A DNA stretch of 64,000 bases from Seminavis robusta (GCA_903772945.1 CAICTM010000269.1:1-64000); one strand, 5' to 3'; positions 8,789 through 21,603 are shown, numbered from the stretch's first letter. The notes: generated by a model not told the origin, from the sequence alone. Program-made: numbers and translations.

Positions 8789-11357
8789 ATGGGATCATCC
8801 ACTGGATCTCACCTACGCACAGCCGCCTGTTGGCTCACAGTGGCCATGACTCTATGGAGTTTGAGCTACTACTTTGCGTACGGCACCAAGGAAGGCAGCG
8901 CATGGATCATTGAAGATCTCACTGTACCCGTAAGTACACTACAAGTAACAAGTACCGGTACCTGTATCACCTCGCCGTTGGCTTGCATAACGGTACCTGA
9001 CTGACTGACTGACTGACTGACACACTTACATGTACTGATAACTACATCAACAGCTGATCAGCCAATTCGACATCAGCTGGGAAAATGGAGCCCGCCTCGT
9101 CATGCTCATTGCTCCTCTACTCATCGTCACATCTATTTGCAACTTGATCGTAACAACCGCTGATCAGCCTTCCCACATGCAAAGATCCATCAACGCTATC
9201 TTTGTTCGTCTCCGCGGATTCTCGGGAATGGCAGGCGATGGACTCAACAAGAGAAACCAGTTTGCATTGGGAGAAGTCAACTTTGACTGGATGGCATTCT
9301 TCCTTGTCACTATGCCTGTATTCTGGTTCTTTGTATTCACGCTCGATCAGGTTCTAGACGGAAGACAACTCACTCAAGAACTACGTCTCAAGGCCATTGG
9401 AAATGCATTCGGAATGGCTGGGACACTTGCACTCAGCTTCTTCCTCATACCTGTCGCTAGGCACAGTGTACTCTTGGTCGCGATGGGATGGAGTCCTCTG
9501 CAAGCCCTAAGATTCCACATATGGGCAGGATACACATCCTTTGCATGCATTGCCTTGCACGGGATCATACACTTTATTGTATGGACACGCAACCAGGAAC
9601 TCAACGTATGGGAACAGATATGGCCTGCTTCAAACTGCTGGGAATGGAACGCAGAGACCAAAGCCGTGCCAAAAGGATGCCGAAGCCAATGGTACAACTT
9701 GACAGGAGTCATTGCCGCATTCTTTATGCTCGTGCTTATACTCACAAGTATCAACTGGTTTAGACGCCGATACTACCGAATATTCTACATATGTCACGTC
9801 ATTTGTGCCATAGGAATGATCGCTGGGGCGGCCATGCACTGGAGACCCATCATCACATTCCTCGCTCCAAGCATCATTTACTATTTGGCATCGACCATGC
9901 CTGCCCTGGTACAAGCAGTGGCTAGCAGAGCCCGGGGCGGAGTTCGACTTGTCAAAGTGGTACATTTGAAAGATGCTGGGGGATGCAAAGAGATACACGT
10001 CTCCACTACACATTCCGCCAATGTCGCCCTTGACAACACGCCCTCCATGTTCGTCAAGATGTGTGTCCCCGGCATCTCCATGATTTGGCATCCCTTCACT
10101 GTCTTCAAACACCCACGGGATCCTTCTACTGTGAGGATCCTATTTCGACCCGTTGGCACGTTCACCAAGCAACTGGCATCACGATATGAAGAGCAAGGAA
10201 AGAATACTCCCACTGTTCTGGATGGTTTCTACCACGCTGGCAACAGAACCTTGGAAGCACTGCATCATGATCATGTCACATTCTATTGTGGGGGAGTGGC
10301 CATCACCCCTTTCCTAAGTTTGATCCCACACCTCATTGCCGAGATTGCACAGCGAAAGCTACAAGGTCTGCCCATCTTGACCCGCAAGTTGGTCTTTTAC
10401 TGGGCCTGTCGCGAAGAAGGCCTTGCCTCCTATATCACGGAAAACTACTTGAAGGGAATGAAACGAGCTGCCAATGCGATTGACTTTGAGTTCGATTGCG
10501 TCGTCTATCACACCAAGAGGAAGGTCAAGTCCAAACCGAGTCCTTTGGATCCGTCAAGCAAAGACTTTACGGAAGATTCGAATGTCTTGGATACAACCTT
10601 CATGAGTGATTTGACCATGGATGATATGAGAAGAAAGGAAGGGCTACCAGTAGACTGGCACTCTAGGCGTTCTGTGACAGAGTACGATGACGATGGTTTG
10701 CCCAGAAAGATCTTGAGGGAAGTCGACGTGGATGAGATGCCAAACAGTCGCCATGACTTGGTTGCTGATGAAGCGAGTGTACAGCCAGTTGTGGAAGTGA
10801 CGGAATATGCGAGCAAGAGCACCGACACGCACGCAATGGAGCTGCACCGTTTCATGCCCGCTCGGCATGCTACGGTGTGGCGCAATGTGTATGCCTTCCT
10901 GGTAGTTGGTGGCTCTTTGTGGCTCTTCTTCTACATCATCTTCTACTATTACAATGGCTACGAGATCACCGTTCATGAATTCTATGATCGACTGTGGCCT
11001 CTGATCCTTTGTTTGATGGCATCAATTGTTCTGGCACTTGTCTTTGAAGGTGTTTCACTTGCGTCTTGCTTCCTCGGTAACGTGAATGCAAATGAGGACA
11101 GCCGGGCAGAATCCTCGGATTCGCACGCTTACTTGCCAGTGGACGAGGAACACTCGGATGATGTTTTGATTGAGCACCGTGGTGGTCGTCCTGACATTCG
11201 CGATATCTTTGCAGATCCTCAGAGAGCTGAGTGTCCTGGAATCTTCATGTGTGGCCCTCCTGCAATGACAGAGAAGGTTCGGGCTGAGGCTAACAAGGAG
11301 AATTCAATCTTTGGACTTACGCGCTACGCTTTATACGAAGACCCCTTTGAGATGTAG
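8789..11357 (+). CDS. Ferric-chelate reductase / NADPH oxidase-type flavocytochrome
   Basis: 814 residues from two exons: 8789-8929 and 9054-11357, with an intron starting GTAAGT and ending ACAG, phase 0, containing a (TGAC)n run. Moves electrons from NAD(P)H through FAD and two haems across the membrane, classically to reduce Fe(III) before uptake. The haem domain shows two His pairs each spaced H-x13-H (FHIWAG...LH and CHVICA...MH), the rule for this superfamily. HPFTVFKHP is the FAD-binding motif, GVAITPFLSLIPHL and MCGPPAMTEKVR are NAD(P)H-binding, and it ends in FEM. A pair of extra membrane segments (LVVGGSLWLFFYIIFYYY and LWPLILCLMASIVLALVF) interrupts the NAD domain, as in plant FRO reductases rather than NOX. 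Iron uptake is therefore the likelier role; superoxide production cannot be excluded. An acidic linker precedes the pair. Confidence 0.85.
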
Positions 11358-12496
11358 TGAGCGAGGTGGACGCAAGCCTGGAGGCTGTATAGGAGCAGTC
11401 CAGGTGGTTGAAGATCAAGTAAGTTAGTCATTAGCTAGAGATTAGGCAGCAACCTGGCTAGCCTCCAGTAGCTGTAGTGCACACTAAAAGAGAATGGATA
11501 AAACAGATAAGTTCTTGGCCCACGTGTACTAGTACTTTCCAGGTCGAACCTCTCGGTGGATGGACGGAGGCAGGGTTACAGATAGCGGAACGGCCCACAC
11601 TCTTCAAAATAAACTACATACATGTACCGGTACCGGTACGTGTACTAATACCCGACCGCAGCTCCGCAGCTCTATTCTTCGCTCGCTGGACGTTGGATGC
11701 ACCGTAGCATACAAGTACACAGATGGCAGCTTTGCTGTCTGGTTCAGGCTTCATACATACAGTACAGTAGGCGACAAGAGTATCGTTTTGCCTCTATGTT
11801 ACTAAACGTGTTACTAACACCTACCCCATATTCCCCTAGATCACGGACCGGGACAGGCCCTGTGACCTGTGACTGCCGTTTTCCCTGGTGGAAACTCCAT
11901 ACCGGTATCATGGGGGTGGGGGCGTTTCTCCTGTCATGTTACAGCTGTAACGCTGTAACATTCCGGTCTTTATTTTATATAATTTTATTAACAAAGGCAT
12001 CGAGAAGGCAAGATTCAAATTTGAGGTGATTTAAGCTTTGGAACGGAGATTTACATTGACAATTCACCAATGACCTCTCTCAAGCTTCACGTTTAATGCT
12101 TTTGAGTTCTTGAGACTTTTTTAGTCTCTCTGGGGCGAATCTTCTCAAGATGTCCCAGTGCATTGCTTCTTTTGGCTTTTGGCAACCGACTTTTGATCAC
12201 TTTTCTGCAGATTTTGGGTTTTCTCTCTGACCCACTGGCACAGTACGGGTACCGGTATTCTAGCTGCTGGTAGCTGCTATCTACTAGCTAGTAGTACTAG
12301 ATCTAGCTACATGTAGTAGCTTTAGTTCCAGCCAGCCAGCTGAGCAAGATCGAAAGTATAGGTCATTATTGCAACACTCCAATCCTGTCCTGTCCTGCCA
12401 GCCCAATGCTCCGGTGCCATAAAACTACTAGAGCTAGTAGTAGCTTCGAAAAACTCTGCAGCTCATTTCTCGCTCCGAGCATAAAAGATCAAAGCA
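11358..12496. other. Intergenic region upstream of cyclase/PDE
   Basis: 1.1 kb without a supported gene. It carries palindrome clusters (ACCGGTACCGGTACG near 11625, CTAGCTAG-type runs near 12280-12310). A TATA-like CATAAAAG lies about 17 bp before the next ATG. Confidence 0.35.
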
Positions 12497-15400
12497 ATGA
12501 CAAACTTGAGCATTCCACCGTCAAGCCAACTTGAAAGCGGCTCCTCGCGATCGGCTGCTGGAGGCGATGCCATTGTACGTGTACATACAGAAGACTCGTG
12601 TTTCGAAGAAGAAGAGGAGGACGAAGAAGAGGCGTCTTTAACGTCGCCCAGTGACACGGCTCAAAACGACAAACAAAGTACCCAGAAGTACACCAGGCGA
12701 ATCAAGGCATCCAAGATCCTCGTCTTTTTGATTCTGGCAATGGCTGTCATTGTTGCCTCCATTCTGGCTAGAACGTCCAGGCTGAAGGCTGCAAACGCTG
12801 AAACAAAGGTAAGCACTCATAGCTAGCTGGCTGGCTAGCTAGTAGCTAGATAGCTAGTAGCTATCTAGTAGCTAGATAGCTAGTATACAGTCTTCCAACT
12901 TTTCCTCATTCAATCTATCTATGTATATGCATACCCCAGTTTGTGGACTTTGCGCAAGATGTCATCATGGTAAGATTGCATTACATGTAAAGCATTCTCC
13001 TGTGTCCAGCTACATGTACATGTACAATGACATGTATGTGTGCATCTGCGTGACTGACACAGCATAATATGCATTGCCATTCTTACAGTTGTCTACAAGC
13101 AGGATCAATACGACAGCAGCCGCTCTCAAGACTTTCAGCAACTCTGTCACGTCCTTGGCTATCTACGGACAGGCACAATGGCCATTCGTGACCTTGCCTG
13201 ACTTTGCCGTCCGCAGCAAAGACTTTACAGAAGCAACGCAGGCGGATGCTATTTCCTTGGCTCCTTTTGTAGCCAGTCAACACAAGCTACAATGGGAGGC
13301 ATATGCAAAGCAGGCATTCCCCAATCAACAACACATATGGAGAGAATCGTACCGCGTGGGGAAACCACCACGAAATGATTTGACCGGTGGTCCCTTTCTC
13401 CCGGTGTGGCAAACACAAACATCACATTCTCAAACTCAGGTTGCTAACACCACCGCTCTAGTCAACTTCAACTTACTCAGCGACACTACAATCCAAAAGG
13501 CCATTGACGTCTCCCTGGAAACACATATGGCTGCTCTTTCTGGCCTCCTCGACTATGACGCTGTCTTCGGGGGTACCGGTACCGGTACCGGTACCCATGC
13601 TCAAAACGGGTCGGCACATTCCATGATGTCCACCAGGAGCATCCTTGCCTATCCCATCCATCGCAACTTTGAAGCTAACTCTACTGTCGTGGCATTCTTG
13701 ATGGCTGTGCTCCCGTGGGAAGTTTTACTTCGCCCAGAAGCACGCAAGCATTATCATGCGACTGCCACAGCGGTGCTGATGCACCAATGCTCTGGCACGG
13801 AACCGCAAGCTGTCACATTCGCTCTCAACGGCGATCAGGTCAAGACATTGGGACCTGGAGACTTGCACGATGAGCGATTCAGTCATCACCAAGTTTCGTC
13901 AGTAATCAGCCTCCCGGAAGCCAACTGTCGACATTCTATTCATCTCTATCCATCCTCATCCACAGACATCAAGTCCGCCGACCATTCGTTGACCTCCACT
14001 TCCGTGATCCTACTCCTTCTCTTGCTTATGGCCATAGGTGCTTTCATAACATACGACGCATTTGTGCAACGCCGAAACCGCCAAGTTGTACAGGTGGCGA
14101 GCCAAACAAGCAAGATCATCAGCAGTCTCTTTCCAAAGACTGTACACGATCGATTATTCCAAGCTGACGAGTCCAACCTATCGCATTCCACTCGCCGCAG
14201 AAGAGGAAGAAGACGACAGAGCTTCCAAAACAAGTACCAACCCGCCAAGAAAAACTTGGCACACTTTTTGTCCGATGAATCCAAAACTTCTCAAACATCA
14301 GGAGAAACCAACATTGAAAATGGAGAGCAGGCGAAATCAAAGCCGATCGCAGATCTCTTCCCCGAAACTGTAAGGATGGCCTCGTGCACCTTCGTTCTGA
14401 TGATCGACTCTCACATGGTCTCGTCAAACGTTTCCCCTCCATAATATATAGACGGTGATGTTCTGTGACATTGCAGGTGAGGCAAAGATCGAGTCTGACA
14501 CGTACGCCACTGGCTCGAACCAATCACAGAGGTTTTCTAACGTTTTTCGTGTCAATTGCTTTCATATTCACAATCAGGCTTCACGGCTTGGAGCAGCAGT
14601 CGCGAGGCATGCGACGTGTTCGTCCTTCTCGAGACGGTGAGTTGTGGCAGCGCGATCATGGCTTGCGGTCCGCAAAGGTTCGAGAATACATGATGCCTAG
14701 ACCTGAACTCACGTTTGTACTATTCATCTATATATGCAGGTGTACAATGCTTTCGGTGAGTATACTTACTTGTCGACACCCCGGTTGCCTCTTCGTTCAT
14801 CCTGGACGGCCTCGGTCCTCAAAACTCTCTCGATCGTTCGTACCGGTATGTGTGTCTGCAGATCAAATCGCAAAGAGGAGAAAGGTATTCAAAGGTACGG
14901 CTGCACCTTTCCTTGGCCGTCGCTGCGAATTTGTCCTTCGGCTGGCCTCTGAAACGCGTCATTGTCGACCTGTGCTGTTCAGTTGAGACAATCGGCGATT
15001 GCTACCTTGCGGTAAGTTTGGCTCTCGTTTCCTTCCCGCCAGGGTGCCTTTGAAACACTCATCATCGCCAATTTGCAATCCATCACCGTCGTCTATTGGA
15101 ATTGAATGAAAGGTTGCTGGTCTTCCAAGTGAGTTGGCTGCTGGACCGAGTCGGCTTCATCGCTTTGTTGTGTGATCCTCACCGTCTTCTTTCTCTGCGT
15201 GCATCTTCATCAGCGCCACGCAAAGACCATGCAGTCGTTATGGTTCGGTGAGCACGAAGAAACAGTAGCGGCCCTTGGCAGATCAGATCGCGTCATATTC
15301 GTTACTTTCGGGTGCTCACCCTTTGCCTTTGTCTCTTTTGAAAGGTTTGCTTCTGATTGCCTCGTAGAGTTCAACTGCTTATCGAAAGGTAATGTCTGGT

Positions 15401-18400
15401 CCATAAAAGAGGAACAAATCCACATCTGTTTGAGCCACCGACTTGGCACTCATCGGTGAATCTCTGAACGAATACCATCACAACATAGATTTGGAGTTGA
15501 AACTGGGTCCAGGGACCAGCGACTTGGCAATGAGATTCGGATTGCACAGGTGAGTATCCTTCGCTGCCGTAGCTTCATAGCCGCTTCCCAAGCCCCCAAA
15601 GCAACCATTCGCTCATACACCTCTGTTGTCACTCTTCTTGCTGAAATAGTGGACCAACTACAGCCGGCGTTCTCAGGGCAAGTCCAGCCTAACTCGAAAA
15701 TCAGTAGCATTGAATCGAACCATTGCTTTTGTTGCTAACACTGGCTCTACGGCATTTCACATCCTATCCTGCAGGGCGAGAAAACGCGGTGAGTCATACA
15801 CGAGGAACGACGATTGCAATTGCCTACTCTTCGTCACAGCTGACCCCTCAATCTTTTGATTCACCCAGCTTCCAGTTGTTCGGTGACACAGGTATGGTTG
15901 TAGCACGGTACCGCGGCTTTCTCTGATCCAATCTACCTCATTCTCACCTGCATCTGCACTCCTTTGCTGCGTACAAAGTGAACACCGCAAGTCGGATGGA
16001 AAGTACAGGAGAAAGAGAAAAGATTCAAGTTTCGACGACCACTGCAAACTTGCTTGCTGAGGCCAGAAAGTCCCATTGGTGTGAACAAAGGAAGGACCCA
16101 GTGGTGGCAAAGGGGAAAGGTATCAGTAGTCGGATCGCTCATCACGTCGTTTGGCTTTGTCGAATTTCAGCGCTGACTGTTTGGCTGTTTGACGCCCTAA
16201 AAAACAGGGGAGATGATCACTTACTGGGTAAATCCGAAAACAAGCTTGGCTGGCCACCAGCCATCGTACTCTGAGTGTAGTGGAGAAGAATCGAGGCAAG
16301 AATCTCCTGATACCGGCAACTCGACAGTTCCTAAGGGTGCAGAAAAAGCATCTCTGGGCCCAAGTAGCCACGAATCAGTGTGCGCTCCACCAGAATTACC
16401 GGAAGACCACGTAGATCCCAAGCTTCAGAGGTCCATCACATGGATCAGTGGAGTCCTTCTCGGACTGTTGCGCCAGGTAAGACCACTTGCATAGGGCTTT
16501 TGGAACTTCTGCTTGCGTCCACAGCAAACTCACTTCAATGCAAATTTTGTCAATGACACGCCCCGAGAGCAGATAGTTGCTCGCCGTTTGGCCATGGGGA
16601 AAAAATCCGTGGGACAGACCCAGGCTACACGACGAGCCAGAATGGCTATGCAACCCGAACCAGGACTACTCCCCCTGGACGAATTGGAAGACATCATCAA
16701 CGTTCCCAAGTTCAACCCCAAGGCGGCCAAGAATGTTGTGGACCCAGAAAGCGTTGAACTCCCTTGCGAAGTCATTGACCAAATGCATAGTTTTGTTACT
16801 GTTGTGGCGTTGATGTACAGATCCCAACCCTTCCACAATTGGTTTCATGCCGCCCACGTAACCCAATCGGTTAGCAAGCTTCTGGCGCGCATCGTCGCCC
16901 CTGACGACATGGAAGCAGAAGATCTTGACCGTCATTCGAAGCGTCGTGCTTTCCACTCAAAACTGCATGATTGGTCTTTTGGACTTTCGAGCGATCCTTT
17001 AATACAATTCACTATTATTTTCGCGGCAATGATTCACGATGCTGGTAAGTACCGGTAGCACCCTCTTGCTCTCATGGTAATGTGTGGACTCGCGTTTGCG
17101 TCGATTCGACTCTTACACTGAATTTGCCCCCGAACCACCGTTGCACACCAAAGACCATCCTGGTGAGAAATCGAGTTCATCATTTGCGTATCGCACGACG
17201 TGATAGCTTTGTACTCACTATTAGTGCTCGTCGATCTGTAATAGGTGTCCCCAATTCGGCTCTTGTCAAGTCCCGCTCTCCCATGGCCGAGCACTTTCGT
17301 AACCAGAGCATTGCAGAACAGGTACGATCCATTCAAAACTGACAACGACAAAGGAAGTTGCCGGTTGTTCTGATGGCCTTGTGTTTGCACTTTGTTATAT
17401 ATATAAAAAGAACTCATTGGAGATAACGTGGGACCTTCTCATGGATGATGCTTATGCGGATCTTTGTGCATGCATTTTTACCAACGAAGGCGAGCTCCAC
17501 AGATTCCGAAGTCTTTTGGTGAATGCTGTTCTGGCGACAGATATTCAGGACGCCGAACTGAACAGGCAACGAAAGGCTCGGTGGGACAAGGCTTTCCACT
17601 CGTCGTCTGTGTCAGCAGCCCCAACCCCTGGCGTGGCCGAGTTTGTGTCGGTGGCTGACGATCAAAACAGAAAGGCAACGATAGTTTTGGAGCACATGAT
17701 TCAAGCTTCGGATGTTGCCCATACGGTGCGTAGTAAGCTTTGCGTGATCACGAGCATGCATGGTCAAGGCAGCCAGATGCAGATAGTATGCTAACGTCGT
17801 TTTGCCGTCCCCCGCTCTACGTAATGTATCCAGATGCAACACTGGCAAGTCTACTTGGATTTCAACGAGAAATTGTTTCACGAGATGACCGAAGCGTACA
17901 AGAATGGGCACTTGTCGCAAGACCCTGCCAAGGGATGGTACAAAGGCGAACTGGGCTTCTTTGACCACTATATCATCCCTTTGGCGAACAAACTATCGGA
18001 TTGTGGTGTCTTTGGAGTTTCCAGTGCCGAGTTTCTTTGTTATGCTTTGGACAATCGATCTGAATGGGAGCGGCAGGGAAGATCGATTGTGGATGGCTAT
18101 GTTCGCAAGTATGGCATGAGCGCGAGCCCTAATAGCTCGTGTGGACTTGTCGAACACGGAGACGATGGTAGTTGTTGGCGCGACGAGGTTGGTAATGGCG
18201 TGGACGGACGTGTCTCGTCGTTGGCTTGGAGTGACGAGAAAATGGGAGCTTGCCGAGATTTGGAGCGAGGCCTTATCGGTACCGATACGAGCCATAGCAT
18301 CAAGGAATGCAGTACTCGCGCCGTGGATCGCGGTTTTCAGTTTACGAATGCCATTGGCGACTATGCATATGCACATGCACATGTGGATGAGAGGAGCAGA

Positions 18401-18634
18401 ACGAGCAACAACGGAAGCGTTCGCAGCATCTTTGGTGAAAGCGATCACAATGATGGTGGTGCCTGTTTCGGCTCAAGTTCCGCGCCAGGCATCTCTACCG
18501 GTAGCAGGCATGGCTATGAGCGTGTGAGGGCGAGGACCAATGATCTGGATGTGAACCTTCGATCTTCTACATGTACCGGTACTGGCGGCGGTAGCATGGG
18601 AGCGTACACTCCGCCTCTCTCCTATTCTTCCTAA
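12497..18634 (+). CDS. Receptor-type nucleotide cyclase / cyclic nucleotide phosphodiesterase
   Basis: 1378 residues from 22 exons: 12497-12808, 12940-12969, 13089-14369, 14452-14476, 14578-14636, 14740-14755, 14862-14894, 14983-15011, 15113-15128, 15214-15247, 15345-15388, 15489-15549, 15650-15677, 15775-15788, 15869-15891, 15979-16119, 16208-16476, 16525-17044, 17154-17162, 17245-17321, 17411-17725, 17834-18634. All joins keep frame. Acidic cytosolic N-terminus, membrane segment (73-92), CHASE-like ectodomain, second membrane segment (about 418-437), class III cyclase domain (about 535-725) with metal Asp in TVMFCDIAGFTAWSS and VETIGDCY and transition-state Asn/Arg in VNTASRME, then a PDE HD domain with HNWFHAAHV, HDADHPGVPN and ASDVAHTMQHW, and a Gly/Ser-rich tail. 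It makes and degrades a cyclic nucleotide, probably cGMP given Glu in VETIGD. Bifunctional cyclase/PDE proteins of this type are known from diatoms, including one linked to mating pheromone response in Seminavis robusta; orthology is not shown. Confidence 0.87.
15678..15774 (+). other. GC-AG intron in the cyclase domain
   Basis: The exon ends ...GTTCTCAGG and the intron begins GCAAGT, the strong consensus of GC-AG introns, ending TGCAG. This join gives VLRGEKTRFQLFGD as expected of the family; no GT donor nearby keeps the frame. Confidence 0.7.
17154..17162 (+). other. 9-nt micro-exon of the cyclase/PDE gene
   Basis: ACCATCCTG, preceded by an AAAG acceptor and followed by a GTGAGA donor. With the flanking split codons it encodes Asp-His-Pro, completing HDADHPGVPN, the metal-binding core of the phosphodiesterase. 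Skipping it would give HDAGVPN and stay in frame. Confidence 0.8.
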
Positions 18635-19147
18635 CTAAGAGTAACACGTCGTACTACGGTATTGTGCCTGCATGTACTAGCTACCGGTAGCTACCACTCG
18701 TAGCTAGCTATAACATTTCAAGAGCTGTGGGTTGCTTCGATCTGTTCGAACTCGATTGCTTGTGCTCCAAATCTCTTCGTTGTCCCGTCATTGGTGAAGG
18801 TGGGAGTTACAGCCGGACGAAGGCCAGACAGAAGACAGTGGACGGAGGAAAGATCCAAATGCCAATGAGCCATTGAGCCAATGACCACTGTTTCATCACG
18901 CAGAGATCTTCCATTGGTTTCTTCCTTTGGGTACTAATAGAGCACAACTTGAAGAGCAAGGTAGTAGCAACCCAGCTCCACAGCATAGCAATCAAGCAAC
19001 GAGCTAGCTAGCTAGCCAAAGACAGAAGACAGAAGACAGAAGAGCAGTTGATCAGATCAGTTGATCAGATCAAAAGAAGAAGAAGAAAGAAGAAGGTGTA
19101 AAAAGAGGGGAGGAGTGAAGTTGGTGTAAAAAGGAATTGAATTCAGA
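18635..19147. other. Intergenic between cyclase/PDE and PDI-like gene
   Basis: About 510 bp. It has a CTAGCTAG cluster near 18680-18710 and again near 19003, then a purine-rich AAGAAGAAG run (19070-19100) just before the next start. No gene seen. Confidence 0.4.
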
Positions 19148-21353
19148 ATGAGTGGATCATCAGGATCAGGATCAGGATCAGGACCAGGACCTCGCCGGTG
19201 GATGTCCAACCTGGACATGTACAAGAAAGTTCCATCTGATTTGATGGAAGGCACAGCGCAAGGCAGTTTCTTCAGCTATTTGATCTTGTTTGTCATTTTC
19301 AGTTTGGTCTACTTGGAGACTAAGAGCTTCATGTCCTATCAAGTAGTGGAGGAATTGGCATTGGACACTCAACACCTGCACCGAAAAAAAAGCATCTTTG
19401 GAGGAAACAAGTTCCAATCCATTGACACACTAAACAGCCAAAAAACACAAAAAATTCAAGTCAGGTTCAATATTACTGTAAGTGCATGACAATGACAATA
19501 TCAATGACAATGACAATGACATGTCTTGTCTTCAATTGTAAGTCACTCATTTATATTTTATTCTTATTTTTTAATTTAAATCTATTTGCTTTTGTTCAAA
19601 GATGATGGACTTGAAATGTGAATTCGCTACTATCGATGTCGTCTCGGTTCTGGGGGCTCAACAAAATGTCACAAAAAATCTACAAAAATGGATGGTTTCA
19701 CCAGAAGGAGTCCAAGAAAGATACGACAAAAATAGAAACCTACAACAACACGACCTCGAACAGGGAACACTTGAACTACACGACAAAACTGTCACCAAAT
19801 CCATACAAGAACTACACAAAAATGGAGAAGATGCTGTCAATCTAGATGAGCAAGCTCTACAAACTGCTCTCAAGGAATACCCATTTGTATTCGTCGACTT
19901 CTTTGCTAATTGGTGCAGCCACTGCAAAATATTTGCTCCCACTTGGGAAAGACTCGCCGAACTCATGATCGATGCAAAAACACACCATCATGAAAGAGTC
20001 GTCGCAGAAATGGAACAAAAACAAATGGAAGAAAAAAGGCTACAACTCGCAAAACAAGCTGCTGCTACCGGAGAAACCATAAACCTCGTCCAAAATCTTA
20101 CATACAGTGAAGAAGAATACCAACAAGCACTACAAGCTGTCAGGTCTCCTCTATTGGTCGGAAAAATTGATTGCGTCACTAAACACCAACTATGCAGAAA
20201 ACAAGGAATCATGAGTTATCCCACCATCAGACTCTTTGTCAATGGAGAATTATTCCAAGACTTCTTTGGAAGCAGAACTGTTGCCAACCTACTACAGTTC
20301 CTGGTATTGGCCGAAGAAAAGGTACTCGGCAAGCAGCCAGACAACGAAAACGATCGACAACTCACCCTTTCCGACCATGCCGCTGTGGCGCTGGATGCCC
20401 ATAATGTCACTGATGAACAAAAGGCAGCTGCTATTGCTGCAGAAAGACAGAGATCTCAAATTTGGAAACCATCCGAACACCCTGGCTGCCAAATTGCCGG
20501 GACGCTCTTCCTCAACAAAGTACCCGGCAATTTCTACATACAAGCACAGAGCCCCACTCATTCCTTGGAACCTACTCTCACAAACGTCTCACACGAAGTA
20601 CACCACCTGTATTTTGTCACGCAAAGACCGCCTGGGGTCAAACCTCCCAAGAGCCCTGAAAAAGACCTCGACGAATCACAGAGAGCTCAAGATGGAACCA
20701 TCATGGTCCCTCCACCTAGCGACTCCAGTGTCTCCGGCCTCAGCCACCCCATGAATGGAAATGTGTATGTCACTCATGGATATCATCAAGCTCACCATCA
20801 CTACATCAAGCTCGTCGCCACAAACCTATACACATACCAAGTGGTACAAAACAGCCAAATGGTACACTACAACATTGACCAAGTCCCAGAGGCAAAGTTC
20901 GTTCTGGATCTGAGTCCTATTGCCGTCACGTACCATGCTACAAAGAGACATTGGTACGACTACATAACATCTATCATGGCTATTGTGGGAGGAACCTTTA
21001 CAGTGGTTGGGATTGTGGATGGACTCCTTCGGACTGCCGTGAAGACTACACAAAAGGTAGTGCTGCGGAGACGACGAAATGGAACCAAAGCGAGGCAGCA
21101 GCAGAATAGGAGCCTTCCCAGACCACCACCGCAACCAACCAGAGAAGCGTTTCAGCATTCGAGCATTGCCGCTGCCGACCCAGCTTCGCGTCCAATAGCG
21201 GTGCAACGGCCCAATGCTGCCGTTTCTGCTGCACCCGCGGCATTGGCATCACCAGATGGGGTCTCTACTAGACCCAACAGCAACAACAACTCCACGACAA
21301 CGGCCACTTCACGCAAGTCAAGGACAGCGCTGCCTCGGCCGCCGGGGAGGTAG
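19148..21353 (+). CDS. ER membrane PDI-like protein with ERGIC/Erv41-46 domains
   Basis: 693 residues from two exons: 19148-19477 and 19602-21353 (intron GTAAGT...CAAAG, phase 0, with ATGACA repeats). The architecture matches plant PDIL5-4: a short cytosolic N-terminus, membrane segment (about 41-57), an ERGIC-N beta region (VRFNITMMDLKCEFATIDVV), a thioredoxin domain with FFANWCSHCKIFAPTW (redox Cys about 215 and 218), then the COPII-coated ERV region (YHHYIKLVATNLYTYQVVQ, LSPIAVTY) and a second membrane segment (about 563-586). The active site CSHC differs from the classic CGHC. It should shuttle in the early secretory pathway and act on disulfides of cargo. The thioredoxin domain carries a 60-residue charged insert after the active site. 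The final 80 residues are Ala/Pro/Arg-rich and weakly conserved in appearance. Confidence 0.85.
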
Positions 21354-21603
21354 GTAGGTAGGTTATCGGTTTCGTACATGTAGGTAGGGGCTTTGGCACT
21401 CACAGGACGAGCTAAACTAGACTAGACTAGACTAGACTAGCTAGATAGGTTTTTAAAAAGAGAGCATACCTTTTCTGCAGATCAAAACGCTTACTCTAGC
21501 TAGACTGGAATTAGTCTTATGCAGACACAATGACATTTATTGGAGTTTGATTTACGACGTACTACCAGTGCCGTACCGGTACATGTACGGTATTACAGTA
21601 GTC

